DNA of 23,709 nucleotides from an uncultured Propionibacterium sp. Its GTDB lineage: Bacteria; Actinomycetota; Actinomycetes; Propionibacteriales; Propionibacteriaceae. Position 1 is the stretch's first letter. Every line of letters starts with the position of its first letter. This document shows, piece by piece, positions 1 through 7,488 of this stretch. The translations under genes were made by a program, and so were the position numbers. The notes beneath the pieces were generated by a model. The model did no database searches, was not told the DNA's origin, and was given only the letters and a program-made list of their open reading frames with translations. The stretch lies in the NCBI GenBank assembly GCA_938036835.1, contig CALHWB010000057.1, positions 1 through 23,709 of the forward strand, in the 5' to 3' direction.

Positions 1-52
1 TCTTTTTATTACTCTAACTATCTTTTCTAGTTCTTTCATTAAGTAATCTTTA
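1..52. other. AT-rich end segment, probable assembly or insertion junction
   Basis: The first 50 bases contain about 11 G/C (22%), while the sequence from about position 56 onward is strongly GC-rich. The change is abrupt and falls inside the reading frame of the minus-strand zinc-ribbon gene, whose last codons (L-K-I-T-stop) use A/T-ending triplets unlike the rest of that gene. On the minus strand an ATG at 39-37 overlaps the TAA stop as TAATG and opens a frame reading MKELEKIVRVIKR to the window edge, which looks like the start of a protein from a low-GC genome. A chimeric contig end is the simplest explanation; a real insertion boundary is possible. Confidence 0.7.
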
Positions 53-1187
53 GTTGCGGTCTCACCCCCGGCGGACCGGGGCGGCCCAACGCCTGCTGCG
101 GTGGTGGCGGATAGTAGCCCCCCGACCGGGCGGGCGGCCCCGGCTGGGGGGCCCCGGCCGGCGAAAACCCATCGAGCCCATCGGGATCGGGCAGCTCGGG
201 CCCGGGGGCCCCCAGCGAAAGCAAATCGTCCACGGCCGCGCTCGCCGGTTTCGGGCCAGGCCGGGGCGCCAACGGCACATCGTCCACGTTCAGCAGGTCA
301 TCCACGGCGTGGCTACGCTCATCGTCGTCCAGGGTCAGGATGGTGGCCCGCGGCCGCGGCGCCTGACTCGGTATGGGTGCGTATCCGGTCCGGTGATCGG
401 CAGCCGCCGGCTGGGCACCGGCGCTGCCCGCATCGTTGGGCTCCGGGGTGGGCGGGATGCCGGAGTCGTCGCCGGCGGCTTGCGGTGCGGTATCCGATGC
501 GCCGGCCGGCCGGCAGGATTCTCCCGTAGCCGGTTCCGCGGCGACAGCCGGCTGGGCCGGGGTGGACGATCCGGGATCCGCTGCCGTGCCGGGGCCCGCC
601 GCGGCGGTGCCCACCGGTGCGGCGGCCCCGGTAAGGCCGTCGGCCGCGCCGAACGAACCGGGCCGGGCCGCATCTTCGGTCTCGTCGGGCGAGTCGGCCC
701 CGGCCGGCACGCCGATACCGGCCAACACCTTCGGAGGTTCGGTTCCGGCCGTCTCCGATCGGTCCGGGGACGAACCCGATGCGCCACCCGGGGCCATCGC
801 TGCCGCGACTGGCTCCGGCACGCCGACGGCCGGCGTCTCGGTCACCGGCTGTTGCGGAAGCGAATCGATGGCCGGCCCGGCGATCGCCGGGACCACCGGA
901 CGAGCCGTCCTGGGCAGCGATCCGGTCAGGTAGTCGTATCCGCAGCTCTCGCAGAAGAAGGCGTCCGCACCGGCCGGCATGCCGCAGACCGGGCACACCA
1001 GGCCACCCCGGCCGGCAACACCCCCGGGGTCGGTTGTCTTTCCCGGCCGGCCGTCACCGTCGGCAGCGGTTCCGGCCGCGGCCGGCCGGTTGACCGGCGG
1101 CTGGCCGGCGGGAGCCGGCATCGGCGTCCCACAGACCGAGCAATAGTCCACCTCAAAGCTGTCGTGACCGTCTGGGCATCTGGGCAT
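39..1187 (-). CDS. Zinc-ribbon protein with Pro/Ala/Gly-rich linker, C-terminal domain (probably FHA) lost
   Basis: Predicted 382 aa, last gene of the signalling module. Two zinc ribbons are visible: Cys4 with Cys16/Cys19 (and His8), and Cys65-x2-Cys68 with Cys79-x2-Cys82. About 290 residues of low-complexity Ala/Pro/Gly linker follow, then the frame ends in the AT-rich window end. Actinobacterial proteins of this layout, next to VWA, PP2C and PknG genes, usually finish with an FHA phosphothreonine-binding domain; none is present here, so the true 3' end is probably missing rather than naturally short. The ATG lies 3 nt after the VWA stop and is preceded by GGAG at 6 nt. The likely role, inferred, is an adaptor that binds proteins phosphorylated by the neighbouring kinase. 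Gene reality is clear; the C-terminus as read is not trustworthy. Confidence 0.8.
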   Translation of the reverse strand: MPRCPDGHDSFEVDYCSVCGTPMPAPAGQPPVNRPAAAGTAADGDGRPGKTTDPGGVAGRGGLVCPVCGMPAGADAFFCESCGYDYLTGSLPRTARPVVPAIAGPAIDSLPQQPVTETPAVGVPEPVAAAMAPGGASGSSPDRSETAGTEPPKVLAGIGVPAGADSPDETEDAARPGSFGAADGLTGAAAPVGTAAAGPGTAADPGSSTPAQPAVAAEPATGESCRPAGASDTAPQAAGDDSGIPPTPEPNDAGSAGAQPAAADHRTGYAPIPSQAPRPRATILTLDDDERSHAVDDLLNVDDVPLAPRPGPKPASAAVDDLLSLGAPGPELPDPDGLDGFSPAGAPQPGPPARSGGYYPPPPQQALGRPGPPGVRPQLKIT

Positions 1188-1190
1188 CGG

Positions 1191-2498
1191 CTACTCCGCA
1201 GGCTGCGCCGGCTCGCCAGCGGAGCTTCGCGTCCGGGTGGTCTTGGTGGAGGCGGTATCGAGGGCCATCTCATCTGCCTTGTTGACATTGCGTTTGAGGC
1301 GCACGGTGCCGGTGCCCGGATCGACCACATCGACCACCTTGCGCAGCTTGGTGGTTGCCTCATGGTTGCCGGTCTGGGCGGCGAGCTGAACCGCCCGGCC
1401 GAGTTTGCTGGTCGCGGTCGACAGATCGCCGGCCGCCTTGGCGGCCAGCCCGTCCTGGATGGCATGGGCCAGCTCGGTCTGGCCGGTGTAGTGGGCCACC
1501 TCATCGTTGATCTGGGCGGTGAGATTGTCGTCGCCCGACCAGACGGCCTTGACCATGCCCTGGGTGCGTGGCTGCTCGCCCACCACGAGCTGGACGCGGG
1601 CGGCAAGCTGTTCCTGGCCGACGGTTTTGGCCGGTAGCCGTACCGCGACGTGATAGTCGCGTTCCTCGTCGCCCCAGGCGCCGGTCGGGAAATCGACGGT
1701 CAGCGGATTGACCGGTTTGCCCTGCGTGGTCAGGTCCTCCACGCTCGGGGATACCTGGCGGACGAACAGCAACTGCGCGCCCTGCGGCACCCAGACGCGC
1801 AGGCTGGCCGAGGACACCCCCCGGTTCATCGAAGTCTGCATGATCCGGGCGAACTCGGCGGCCATCAGGGCCGGATCCGGGATGATATCCAGGGTGCCCA
1901 TCAGGGCGCGGCTGATCTTGCGGACCTCGCTGACCACCCAGTAGGTGCCCACACCCCGGCAGTCGCACTGGAATTTGCCCACGCAGGACCGGATGGCCGC
2001 ATCCAACCGTTCGGGGGTTTCGTGTTCGTCTGCGCCATCGGTCAACAGCAGGGCGTGCTTCTGGGTGAGCTTGCCACCCATCGAATTGAACAGCGCCTGG
2101 GCCAGTGACAGCCAGCGTCCGATCGCGGTCCCGCCGTCGGCAACCAGCCGGCTGATCGCATCCTTGGCCTCCCGCCGGGTACGGCCGTTCATCTGCACCA
2201 TGCCAGGCCCGGACTGCACGATCGGATAGGCCAGGTAGGCCTCGTGGGTGCCCGAGACGATGGCGAAATAGGTGCCGTCCAGGATGTTATCCAAGGCGGC
2301 CATGGCTGCCCGCCGGGCGGCCATCATGCTGCGCTGCCCCATGGAGCCAGAACAGTCGATGATGACGATCTCGCCAGCGGCGCCGTTCGAGCCGGCCGAT
2401 CCGGCATCGGTGACCCCGACCCGGACGATCGCGTTGACGTCGGTGCCGCCATCGGGCAGAAACTCGTTCTGGAAGACTGTGGAGGAGAAGAGGGCCAC
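1191..2498 (-). CDS. von Willebrand factor type A (MIDAS) domain protein, TerY-like
   Basis: 435 aa, GTG start (MALFSSTVFQNEF), with AAAGGA upstream. The VWA domain occupies roughly residues 40-220. The metal-ion-dependent adhesion site is intact: Asp48-x-Ser50-x-Ser52 in IIDCSGSMG, Thr124 in DGGTAIG, and the TDGAD loop at 153-157. The C-terminal half is a beta-rich region followed by a helical part with a tail rich in Ser/Thr/Arg. There is no signal peptide or membrane segment, so it should be cytoplasmic. It sits 48 nt behind the PP2C gene and 3 nt before the zinc-ribbon gene. VWA proteins beside a kinase and PP2C are the core of TerY-P-type triads, in which the VWA protein is thought to be a scaffold or phosphorylation target. 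The family assignment is firm; the role is inferred from neighbours. Confidence 0.88.
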   Translation of the reverse strand: MALFSSTVFQNEFLPDGGTDVNAIVRVGVTDAGSAGSNGAAGEIVIIDCSGSMGQRSMMAARRAAMAALDNILDGTYFAIVSGTHEAYLAYPIVQSGPGMVQMNGRTRREAKDAISRLVADGGTAIGRWLSLAQALFNSMGGKLTQKHALLLTDGADEHETPERLDAAIRSCVGKFQCDCRGVGTYWVVSEVRKISRALMGTLDIIPDPALMAAEFARIMQTSMNRGVSSASLRVWVPQGAQLLFVRQVSPSVEDLTTQGKPVNPLTVDFPTGAWGDEERDYHVAVRLPAKTVGQEQLAARVQLVVGEQPRTQGMVKAVWSGDDNLTAQINDEVAHYTGQTELAHAIQDGLAAKAAGDLSTATSKLGRAVQLAAQTGNHEATTKLRKVVDVVDPGTGTVRLKRNVNKADEMALDTASTKTTRTRSSAGEPAQPAE

Positions 2499-2546
2499 CG
2501 GGTTTTCCTTTCAGCCAGGGCAGAGTTTTCGGACGCCCCAGCCAGC

Positions 2547-3827
2547 CTAGCCGGTGACGGTGGTCTCGGCGGCGGGCGGCCGGGTGCGGATGGTGGGGGG
2601 CGCGGTGGCCTCGTCGGACTCCTGCCCATCCGGTGCGGCGCCGGGGGCCGGTGCACCGGTGAGCCGGGCGAGCGCCACGGTGATGTTGTCGTGCCCGCCC
2701 TGCTCATTGGCCCACCGCACCAGGTCACGGCAGATCTGCAGCGGGGTGGCAGCCGGCCGGCCGGCGTAGTGCTTGACCAGTTGGGCCATCTCGACGGCGT
2801 CCGAGGCGTAGTTCCACAGGCCATCGGAGCAGACCAGCAGCCAGCCGGCGCCCTCTGCCCGGGTGGCGGTAAGCCTGGGCGTGATATCGGGGGCATCGCG
2901 GCCCAGCCAGCGGGTGATCACATGCCCGTTCACCCCGGCCTCGGCGACCTCGCGATCGACTCCCATCTCGATCTCCTCCTGGGCCATCGAATGGTCGGTG
3001 CTCAACTGGGTGGGCACCCCCGCATCGGGCAACCAGTAGACCCGCGAATCACCCAGCGTGGCGGCCAGCAGCTGGTTGCCGTTTACCAGTCCGATAGCCA
3101 GGGTGCAAGACGCCGGGCTGGCCTCGGCCAGGTCAGAGTTCTCCAGCACGGCACCATTCGCGGTGCGGGCGGTCTCGTCCAGCACCCAGCGGGTGGCCGA
3201 CCGCTCGCCGATATCGAGCAGTTCCCAATCCCATTCCGGCCGGGACAGCAGAAAGGCCAGCGCCGCCCGGGCCGCGGCCAGCGAAGCCTTGTCGGAATCG
3301 GTGGACATCGACACCCCATCGCAGATCACCAGGGCCGCCCGCCGATCGGCCTCGGCGGTGGCGTCCAGGGCCATCGCATCCTCATTGCGGGGATGCCGAA
3401 CCCCCCGGTCGCAGACCCCGGCCACCCAATTCGAGGGTTCCTCCTCGAAGTGTTCCCGGACGGTGGGGGCCTTCGCCCCGCACATTTCGCAGTAGCCATC
3501 CCAGTCGATGCTGCCGCCACAGCGCGGGCAGTTCTGGACGGTTGGGGTGAAGGTGCGTACCGGGGTGTGGCCGGCCGGCGGGGCCGCGGGCGGCACCGAG
3601 GTGGCCTGCTCGGCCGCCAGCACCTCCAATAGTCGTGCCCGCCGCGCCGCCAGTCCGGGATCCGGCTGCCAAACCCGGGCCTGGGTGGAACCGAACAGCA
3701 GGCGTCCCGGCCCGCCGGTAGCCGGCGGCTGGGCCCAGCCGGCATCGTCCCGGTTGGCGGGCGGTTGGGCCCAACTCGCTGGCGCACCGGCGACCGGTTC
3801 GGTGGGCGACAGGTTCTGATCGGTCAC
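2547..3827 (-). CDS. PP2C-family Ser/Thr protein phosphatase with N-terminal zinc ribbon
   Basis: 426 aa from a GTG that overlaps the kinase stop as GTGA. I prefer it to the ATG at 3839 because GGAG lies 6 nt before the GTG and nothing lies before the ATG. Residues 1-95 are a Pro/Ala-rich lead. A zinc ribbon follows (Cys100, Cys103, Cys113, Cys116; CPRCGG...DGYCEMCG). The PP2C domain runs from about 135 to 390, with the RHPRNED motif, metal-binding Asp170-Gly171 (VICDGVS), GDSR at 259-262, Asp335-Gly336 (CSDGLW) and Asp380-Asn381 (HDNITVAL). The metal ligands look intact, so it should be an active Mn/Mg phosphatase. Translational coupling to the kinase suggests that it reverses the kinase's phosphorylation. 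The zinc ribbon resembles those of the kinase and may give a common docking site (inference). Confidence 0.92.
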   Translation of the reverse strand: MTDQNLSPTEPVAGAPASWAQPPANRDDAGWAQPPATGGPGRLLFGSTQARVWQPDPGLAARRARLLEVLAAEQATSVPPAAPPAGHTPVRTFTPTVQNCPRCGGSIDWDGYCEMCGAKAPTVREHFEEEPSNWVAGVCDRGVRHPRNEDAMALDATAEADRRAALVICDGVSMSTDSDKASLAAARAALAFLLSRPEWDWELLDIGERSATRWVLDETARTANGAVLENSDLAEASPASCTLAIGLVNGNQLLAATLGDSRVYWLPDAGVPTQLSTDHSMAQEEIEMGVDREVAEAGVNGHVITRWLGRDAPDITPRLTATRAEGAGWLLVCSDGLWNYASDAVEMAQLVKHYAGRPAATPLQICRDLVRWANEQGGHDNITVALARLTGAPAPGAAPDGQESDEATAPPTIRTRPPAAETTVTG

Positions 3828-6301
3828 AGCAGGCTCCATCTGCGGGTCGAATCGGCTCGGGTCAACAGTCGATTGCGTTCATCGTCGTCGCGTGACCACA
3901 TGGCCAGGTCACGGTAGGCCCTTTCCAGTTTGGGACGCAGATTGCGCTCGGTGGCTGGCTGGCCGTCGAATGTGGCGGTGCGCTGGCCGCCCGACCGGGC
4001 GGCCTGCACCTGACGCAACGCCGCCTCCAGGATCTCCACCTCCAGCGTGGCGGTGGTGATCGCATCCAACCCGGCCGCATGGGTGGCGTCCATGGCAGAC
4101 GACAGTTCGGCCAGGCCACTTTGACTGCGCAGCATCAGCTTGGCGATCGCGGTCCGGGCGTCCTGGTATCCCCGGCTGGTGGGCGGCACCAATTGCAGCG
4201 CCGCCAGTGTGCCCTCCCGGTCGCCGCGGGCATTGCGTAGCCGGGCCATCGCGAAGGCGGCAGGGGTGACATAGTTCGCGTCGGTGCTGGCACAGATCGC
4301 ATACAGTTCCTCGGCCAGTTCGGGACGCTCGCCTCGTTCGCAGGCCACCGCCAGGGCGAACTTTGGGGCCAGCTCCCCGGGCACCTGGGCGTAGACGGTG
4401 TTGAAAGGCGCCTGAGCCTCATGCCAGGCCTGTGCCTGGATGGCCGAGACGCCCTGCAACCAGACCGCCCGCCAATCCCACGGATCGGCCTTGAGCAGTT
4501 CGCGGATGAACTGGGCAGCGGCCTGCCGGTCGTTCATCGACAGCGCCAGCTCGATCTGGGCGAGCATCACCGCCGAGGTACGCTGGGGGGCCCGGCCCAG
4601 GGCGGCGATCTTCTCCCGGGGATCATCCAGGGTGATCGAACTTATCCAGTTGGTCATCGGATCTTCCGGATCGGGCAGCAGCCGGGGCAGTTGGCGCCAG
4701 TCGAACCCGTCATCGGTGGTCAGCGGCGGCCCGAACAGGGTCGATAGGTGGGAGGCGGTGGCGGCCCCACCCGAGGATTTGCCCACGACCTCGCGCAGCA
4801 CACCCATCGCCTGGACGCGCAGATCCTCTGCGGACTGGAAGCGGTCCTCCCGGACCGGCGCGCAGGCCCGCTGGATCAACCGGTAGAACGAGTCGTGGTC
4901 GTTGAACAGCGTCACCTTGCTGATCGGTGGCAGTGAGTCGACATATTCGGTTTGATAGCCGCGGAACTCCGAGGCCATCACCAGCAGCGCCCGCCCGATG
5001 GTGTAGATATCGCCGGGAATGGAGGGACCGCGTTCGGCTACCTCGGGCGCCTGATAGCCGGTGGTGCCGAAGATCGGCGATTCCTCGTCGGCCAGCCGGC
5101 GGACCGCGCCCAAGTCGATCAGCTTCACCGAATCGCCCACCTGCATCAGGTTGTCGGGTTTGAAGTCGCAGTAGAGCAGCCCGGATTCGTGCAGGTAGGT
5201 GAACGCCGGCAGGATCTCGATGACATAGGCCAACGCCCAGTCCATCGGCAGCGGATCGTGATTGCCCTTGTTCGCCTCCTTGCGCTGTTTCAGCAACTGG
5301 GTGATGGACCGGCCCGGCACATACTCCATGACGATGTAGCGGGCGTCGGCGTGCTGCACGAAGTTGTAGATCTCCACGATCAGGGGATGCTCGACCGCGG
5401 CCAGGAACTCCTTCTCGGTCTTCGCCGCCGCGCTGGCGTCCGCATCGCCGGCATTCAACAGCCCCTTGAGCACCACCCAGCGATCCGACACATTGCGGTC
5501 CCGGGCCAGGTAGATCCAGCCCATGCCGCCATAGGCCAGCGCACCGATCACCTCGTACTGCCGCGAGACCAGTTCCCCGGCCCCGATGGCGGGCCGGAAA
5601 TCGAATGGGGTGCCGCACTTGCCGCAGGTGCCCTGCACCGCACCGGGTTTGCCGGCTACCCCGCGCCCGACGGGTTCGTCGCATTCGGGGCAGATGCGCC
5701 GGTCTTCCGGGACCACCGGGGAGGTCATCACGGCCTGAGCCGGATCGACCGCCGGCGCCGGTGGGACGGTGGTCACCCCGGCACCTATCCGGGTGCGACC
5801 CCGATGGGCGTCCGATCGCATGGGCATCTGCCCGGAATTGGGCCCCACCAGGGCAGAGCCGAGCAATACGGTACCCAATTCGGCGGCGGTCGCCGTGGTG
5901 GACAACCTGGTGCCCAGCAGCTCCGCCGGTGGCGCGGGCGGTTTGGCGTCCGGTGGATTGCCGCAGTAGTTGCAGTAGCCGTCTACGATCGCACCCGGGC
6001 AACCCGGCTGTGGGCAGGGGCCACCTTGCTGTCCCAGCCTCTCGGGTGGCGCCGGCCGGCGCGGACTGCCGGGTGAACGCGGACTGCCGGGTGAATTGGC
6101 CGGCTGGGGCCTGCCGCCCGGCCGGGACTGCGACGGGTGTGCCTGCGGGTGGATGTTGGGCTGGGCGGCGGGACGATTGGCGGGCTGGGCTAGCCGCGGG
6201 GTTGTCGACGCAGCTGCCGACGGCACCCCGCCCGGCATTCCGCAATAGTCACAGTAGCCATCGACGATACTGCCCGGGCAACCCGGCTGTCGGCATTTCA
6301 T
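3824..6301 (-). CDS. pknG: PknG-type Ser/Thr protein kinase with zinc ribbons and C-terminal TPR-like region
   Basis: 825 aa from ATG 6301, which overlaps the upstream stop as ATGA and has GGAAGG about 9 nt ahead; the start MKCRQPGCPG is typical of the family. Two duplicated zinc ribbons (Cys3/8/17/20 and Cys96/101/110/113) are joined by a Pro-rich linker. Then come an RGRTRIGAGVTTVP segment typical of PknG N-termini and a rubredoxin-like Cys204/207/226/229 cluster. The kinase domain covers about 245-520: glycine loop ALAYGGMG (255-261), Lys279, catalytic loop YCDFKPDN (377-384), DLG 396-398 and APE 418-420. The loop lacks the usual Arg before Asp (Cys378-Asp379), so it is a non-RD kinase like PknG. 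The remaining ~300 residues are Ala-rich helices consistent with TPRs. In mycobacteria and corynebacteria PknG phosphorylates the FHA protein GarA/OdhI; no such gene lies here. Confidence 0.93.
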   Translation of the reverse strand: MKCRQPGCPGSIVDGYCDYCGMPGGVPSAAASTTPRLAQPANRPAAQPNIHPQAHPSQSRPGGRPQPANSPGSPRSPGSPRRPAPPERLGQQGGPCPQPGCPGAIVDGYCNYCGNPPDAKPPAPPAELLGTRLSTTATAAELGTVLLGSALVGPNSGQMPMRSDAHRGRTRIGAGVTTVPPAPAVDPAQAVMTSPVVPEDRRICPECDEPVGRGVAGKPGAVQGTCGKCGTPFDFRPAIGAGELVSRQYEVIGALAYGGMGWIYLARDRNVSDRWVVLKGLLNAGDADASAAAKTEKEFLAAVEHPLIVEIYNFVQHADARYIVMEYVPGRSITQLLKQRKEANKGNHDPLPMDWALAYVIEILPAFTYLHESGLLYCDFKPDNLMQVGDSVKLIDLGAVRRLADEESPIFGTTGYQAPEVAERGPSIPGDIYTIGRALLVMASEFRGYQTEYVDSLPPISKVTLFNDHDSFYRLIQRACAPVREDRFQSAEDLRVQAMGVLREVVGKSSGGAATASHLSTLFGPPLTTDDGFDWRQLPRLLPDPEDPMTNWISSITLDDPREKIAALGRAPQRTSAVMLAQIELALSMNDRQAAAQFIRELLKADPWDWRAVWLQGVSAIQAQAWHEAQAPFNTVYAQVPGELAPKFALAVACERGERPELAEELYAICASTDANYVTPAAFAMARLRNARGDREGTLAALQLVPPTSRGYQDARTAIAKLMLRSQSGLAELSSAMDATHAAGLDAITTATLEVEILEAALRQVQAARSGGQRTATFDGQPATERNLRPKLERAYRDLAMWSRDDDERNRLLTRADSTRRWSLL
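5961..6295 (-). repeat. Intragenic duplication encoding the two kinase zinc ribbons
   Basis: Positions 5961-6016 and 6240-6295 are direct repeats of 56 nt, with about 46 of 56 bases identical by eye, offset by 279 nt (93 codons, in frame). Each copy encodes a C-x-x-P-G-C-P-G-[SA]-I-V-D-G-Y-C-x-Y-C-G ribbon near the kinase N-terminus. This is a recent-looking module duplication within the gene. Confidence 0.8.
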
Positions 6302-7488
6302 GCCCGGCCGCCTTCCCGGTTCGTGGCGGCCAGCCAACTCGCATAGTGCCGGCAGGCATCTAACAGCACATCCAGGGCCTTGTCGGGCCGTGGTGACTTG
6401 GCGGCGAACTGATCGGCCACCGACATCAGCCGGTCCAGCAGCGGATCGGACAGCCGCTGGTGGGCTATCTCGGAACGCAGCATGATCAGCTCGTTGGCCA
6501 GCAGATCGCTGGCATGCAACGCCTCCGAGTAGCTCCGATCGAGCCGGTCCATGGCCTGGGCGATCTGGTTCAGCCTGGTCAGGTACTGCCGTACCGCGGC
6601 CGGCTCGGTGGGTACCTCGCCCAATGCCCGGACATCGGGTACCGCATATTTGGGCGGGTTCGGCACCGCCGCCACCACCCGGTTCACCAATCCGTCGAGT
6701 CGCTGGCCGCGGAGGATCAGTTCACCGCGCAGCTGCACGGCCTGGGCGTGCTCATCCGCAGCGGGGATCGCCCGGCCGGACGCCGGGGGCGGGGCAGCGC
6801 CCGGTGCCCGGTGCTGTTGGCGGCGCAGCACCCCGGCCACGATCAGGTCGCGTTCGAAGGTGGCGGCATCGGCCTCCAGCGGACCGAGCAACCCGCCGAT
6901 ATCGCCGCCCCGGCCGGCCTTCTCGGTCACCGCCGTGAGTCGCTGTTCCAGTCCGGCCAGTTGGGCCTGGGCCCGGGCCAGGGTCTCGGGGGACTCCAAC
7001 GCCACCTGGTCGCGTAGCCGTTCCATGGACGCCCGCAGGTCCCGCAACCGCCCCACGGCCTCGGTGCCTGCCGGGTCGAGTTGGAGTTTGCTGCGCAACT
7101 GCCCGGTGAGCGCATCGGACATCCGGCAGGCCTCCGGCAGCGACAGTCCCGAGCCGGTGCTGCCGCCCCAGGCATCCTCATCCAACCGGCCCCAGACCAG
7201 ACTGGCCAATTGCTCCTGTTCCTTGCGTCCGACCCGGCCGCGGTCCCAGACCTGCAACAGCCGGCGGTAGCGAGTCTGGATCGCCTGCCACAGTTGCAGG
7301 CCAAGAGCGATGTCGGCGGTCAGCTGGTCGGCGTGCTCGCTTGCCTGGACGGCTTCGTCGAGGGATTCCAGTTCGCCGCGCCGCGCATCCAGCCAGCCAT
7401 CCAGCTCGATCAGGTAGCTGCGGATCTCGACCAGATCGACCGGCTCACCGAGCCGGCCGGGCGCATTCGGGGCTGTCTTCACGTTCAT
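6298..7488 (-). CDS. Helical coiled-coil protein of unknown function in the kinase operon
   Basis: 396 aa. The start is ATG 7488 (MNVKTAPNAPGRLGEP), overlapping the upstream stop as ATGA and preceded by a strong GGAGGT; the frame is open further upstream but that extension lies inside the GlnX-like gene. The protein is almost entirely charged, Leu/Ala-rich helix with heptad-like stretches (about residues 20-100, 130-200 and 235-385), broken near 215-235 by a Pro/Ala linker. No signal peptide, membrane segment, Cys cluster or catalytic motif is visible. It is coupled at both ends, to the GlnX-like membrane protein and to the kinase, which suggests it physically links the two (inference). I do not recognise the family. 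Confidence 0.82.
   Translation of the reverse strand: MNVKTAPNAPGRLGEPVDLVEIRSYLIELDGWLDARRGELESLDEAVQASEHADQLTADIALGLQLWQAIQTRYRRLLQVWDRGRVGRKEQEQLASLVWGRLDEDAWGGSTGSGLSLPEACRMSDALTGQLRSKLQLDPAGTEAVGRLRDLRASMERLRDQVALESPETLARAQAQLAGLEQRLTAVTEKAGRGGDIGGLLGPLEADAATFERDLIVAGVLRRQQHRAPGAAPPPASGRAIPAADEHAQAVQLRGELILRGQRLDGLVNRVVAAVPNPPKYAVPDVRALGEVPTEPAAVRQYLTRLNQIAQAMDRLDRSYSEALHASDLLANELIMLRSEIAHQRLSDPLLDRLMSVADQFAAKSPRPDKALDVLLDACRHYASWLAATNREGGRA

Noticed and set aside
54..1637. Plus-strand 527-aa open frame, Arg/Gly-rich
   Set aside because: Antisense to the zinc-ribbon and VWA genes. Composition is dominated by Arg/Gly/Ala as expected of a GC-rich shadow frame, with no recognisable motif.
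2244..3632. Plus-strand 462-aa open frame
   Set aside because: Antisense shadow of the VWA start and PP2C gene, whose frame has intact catalytic motifs; no domain signature in this one.
4710..6245. Minus-strand 511-aa open frame inside the kinase gene
   Set aside because: Out-of-frame shadow of the PknG-type kinase, which has all kinase motifs; this frame is Arg/Ala/Gly-rich without signature.
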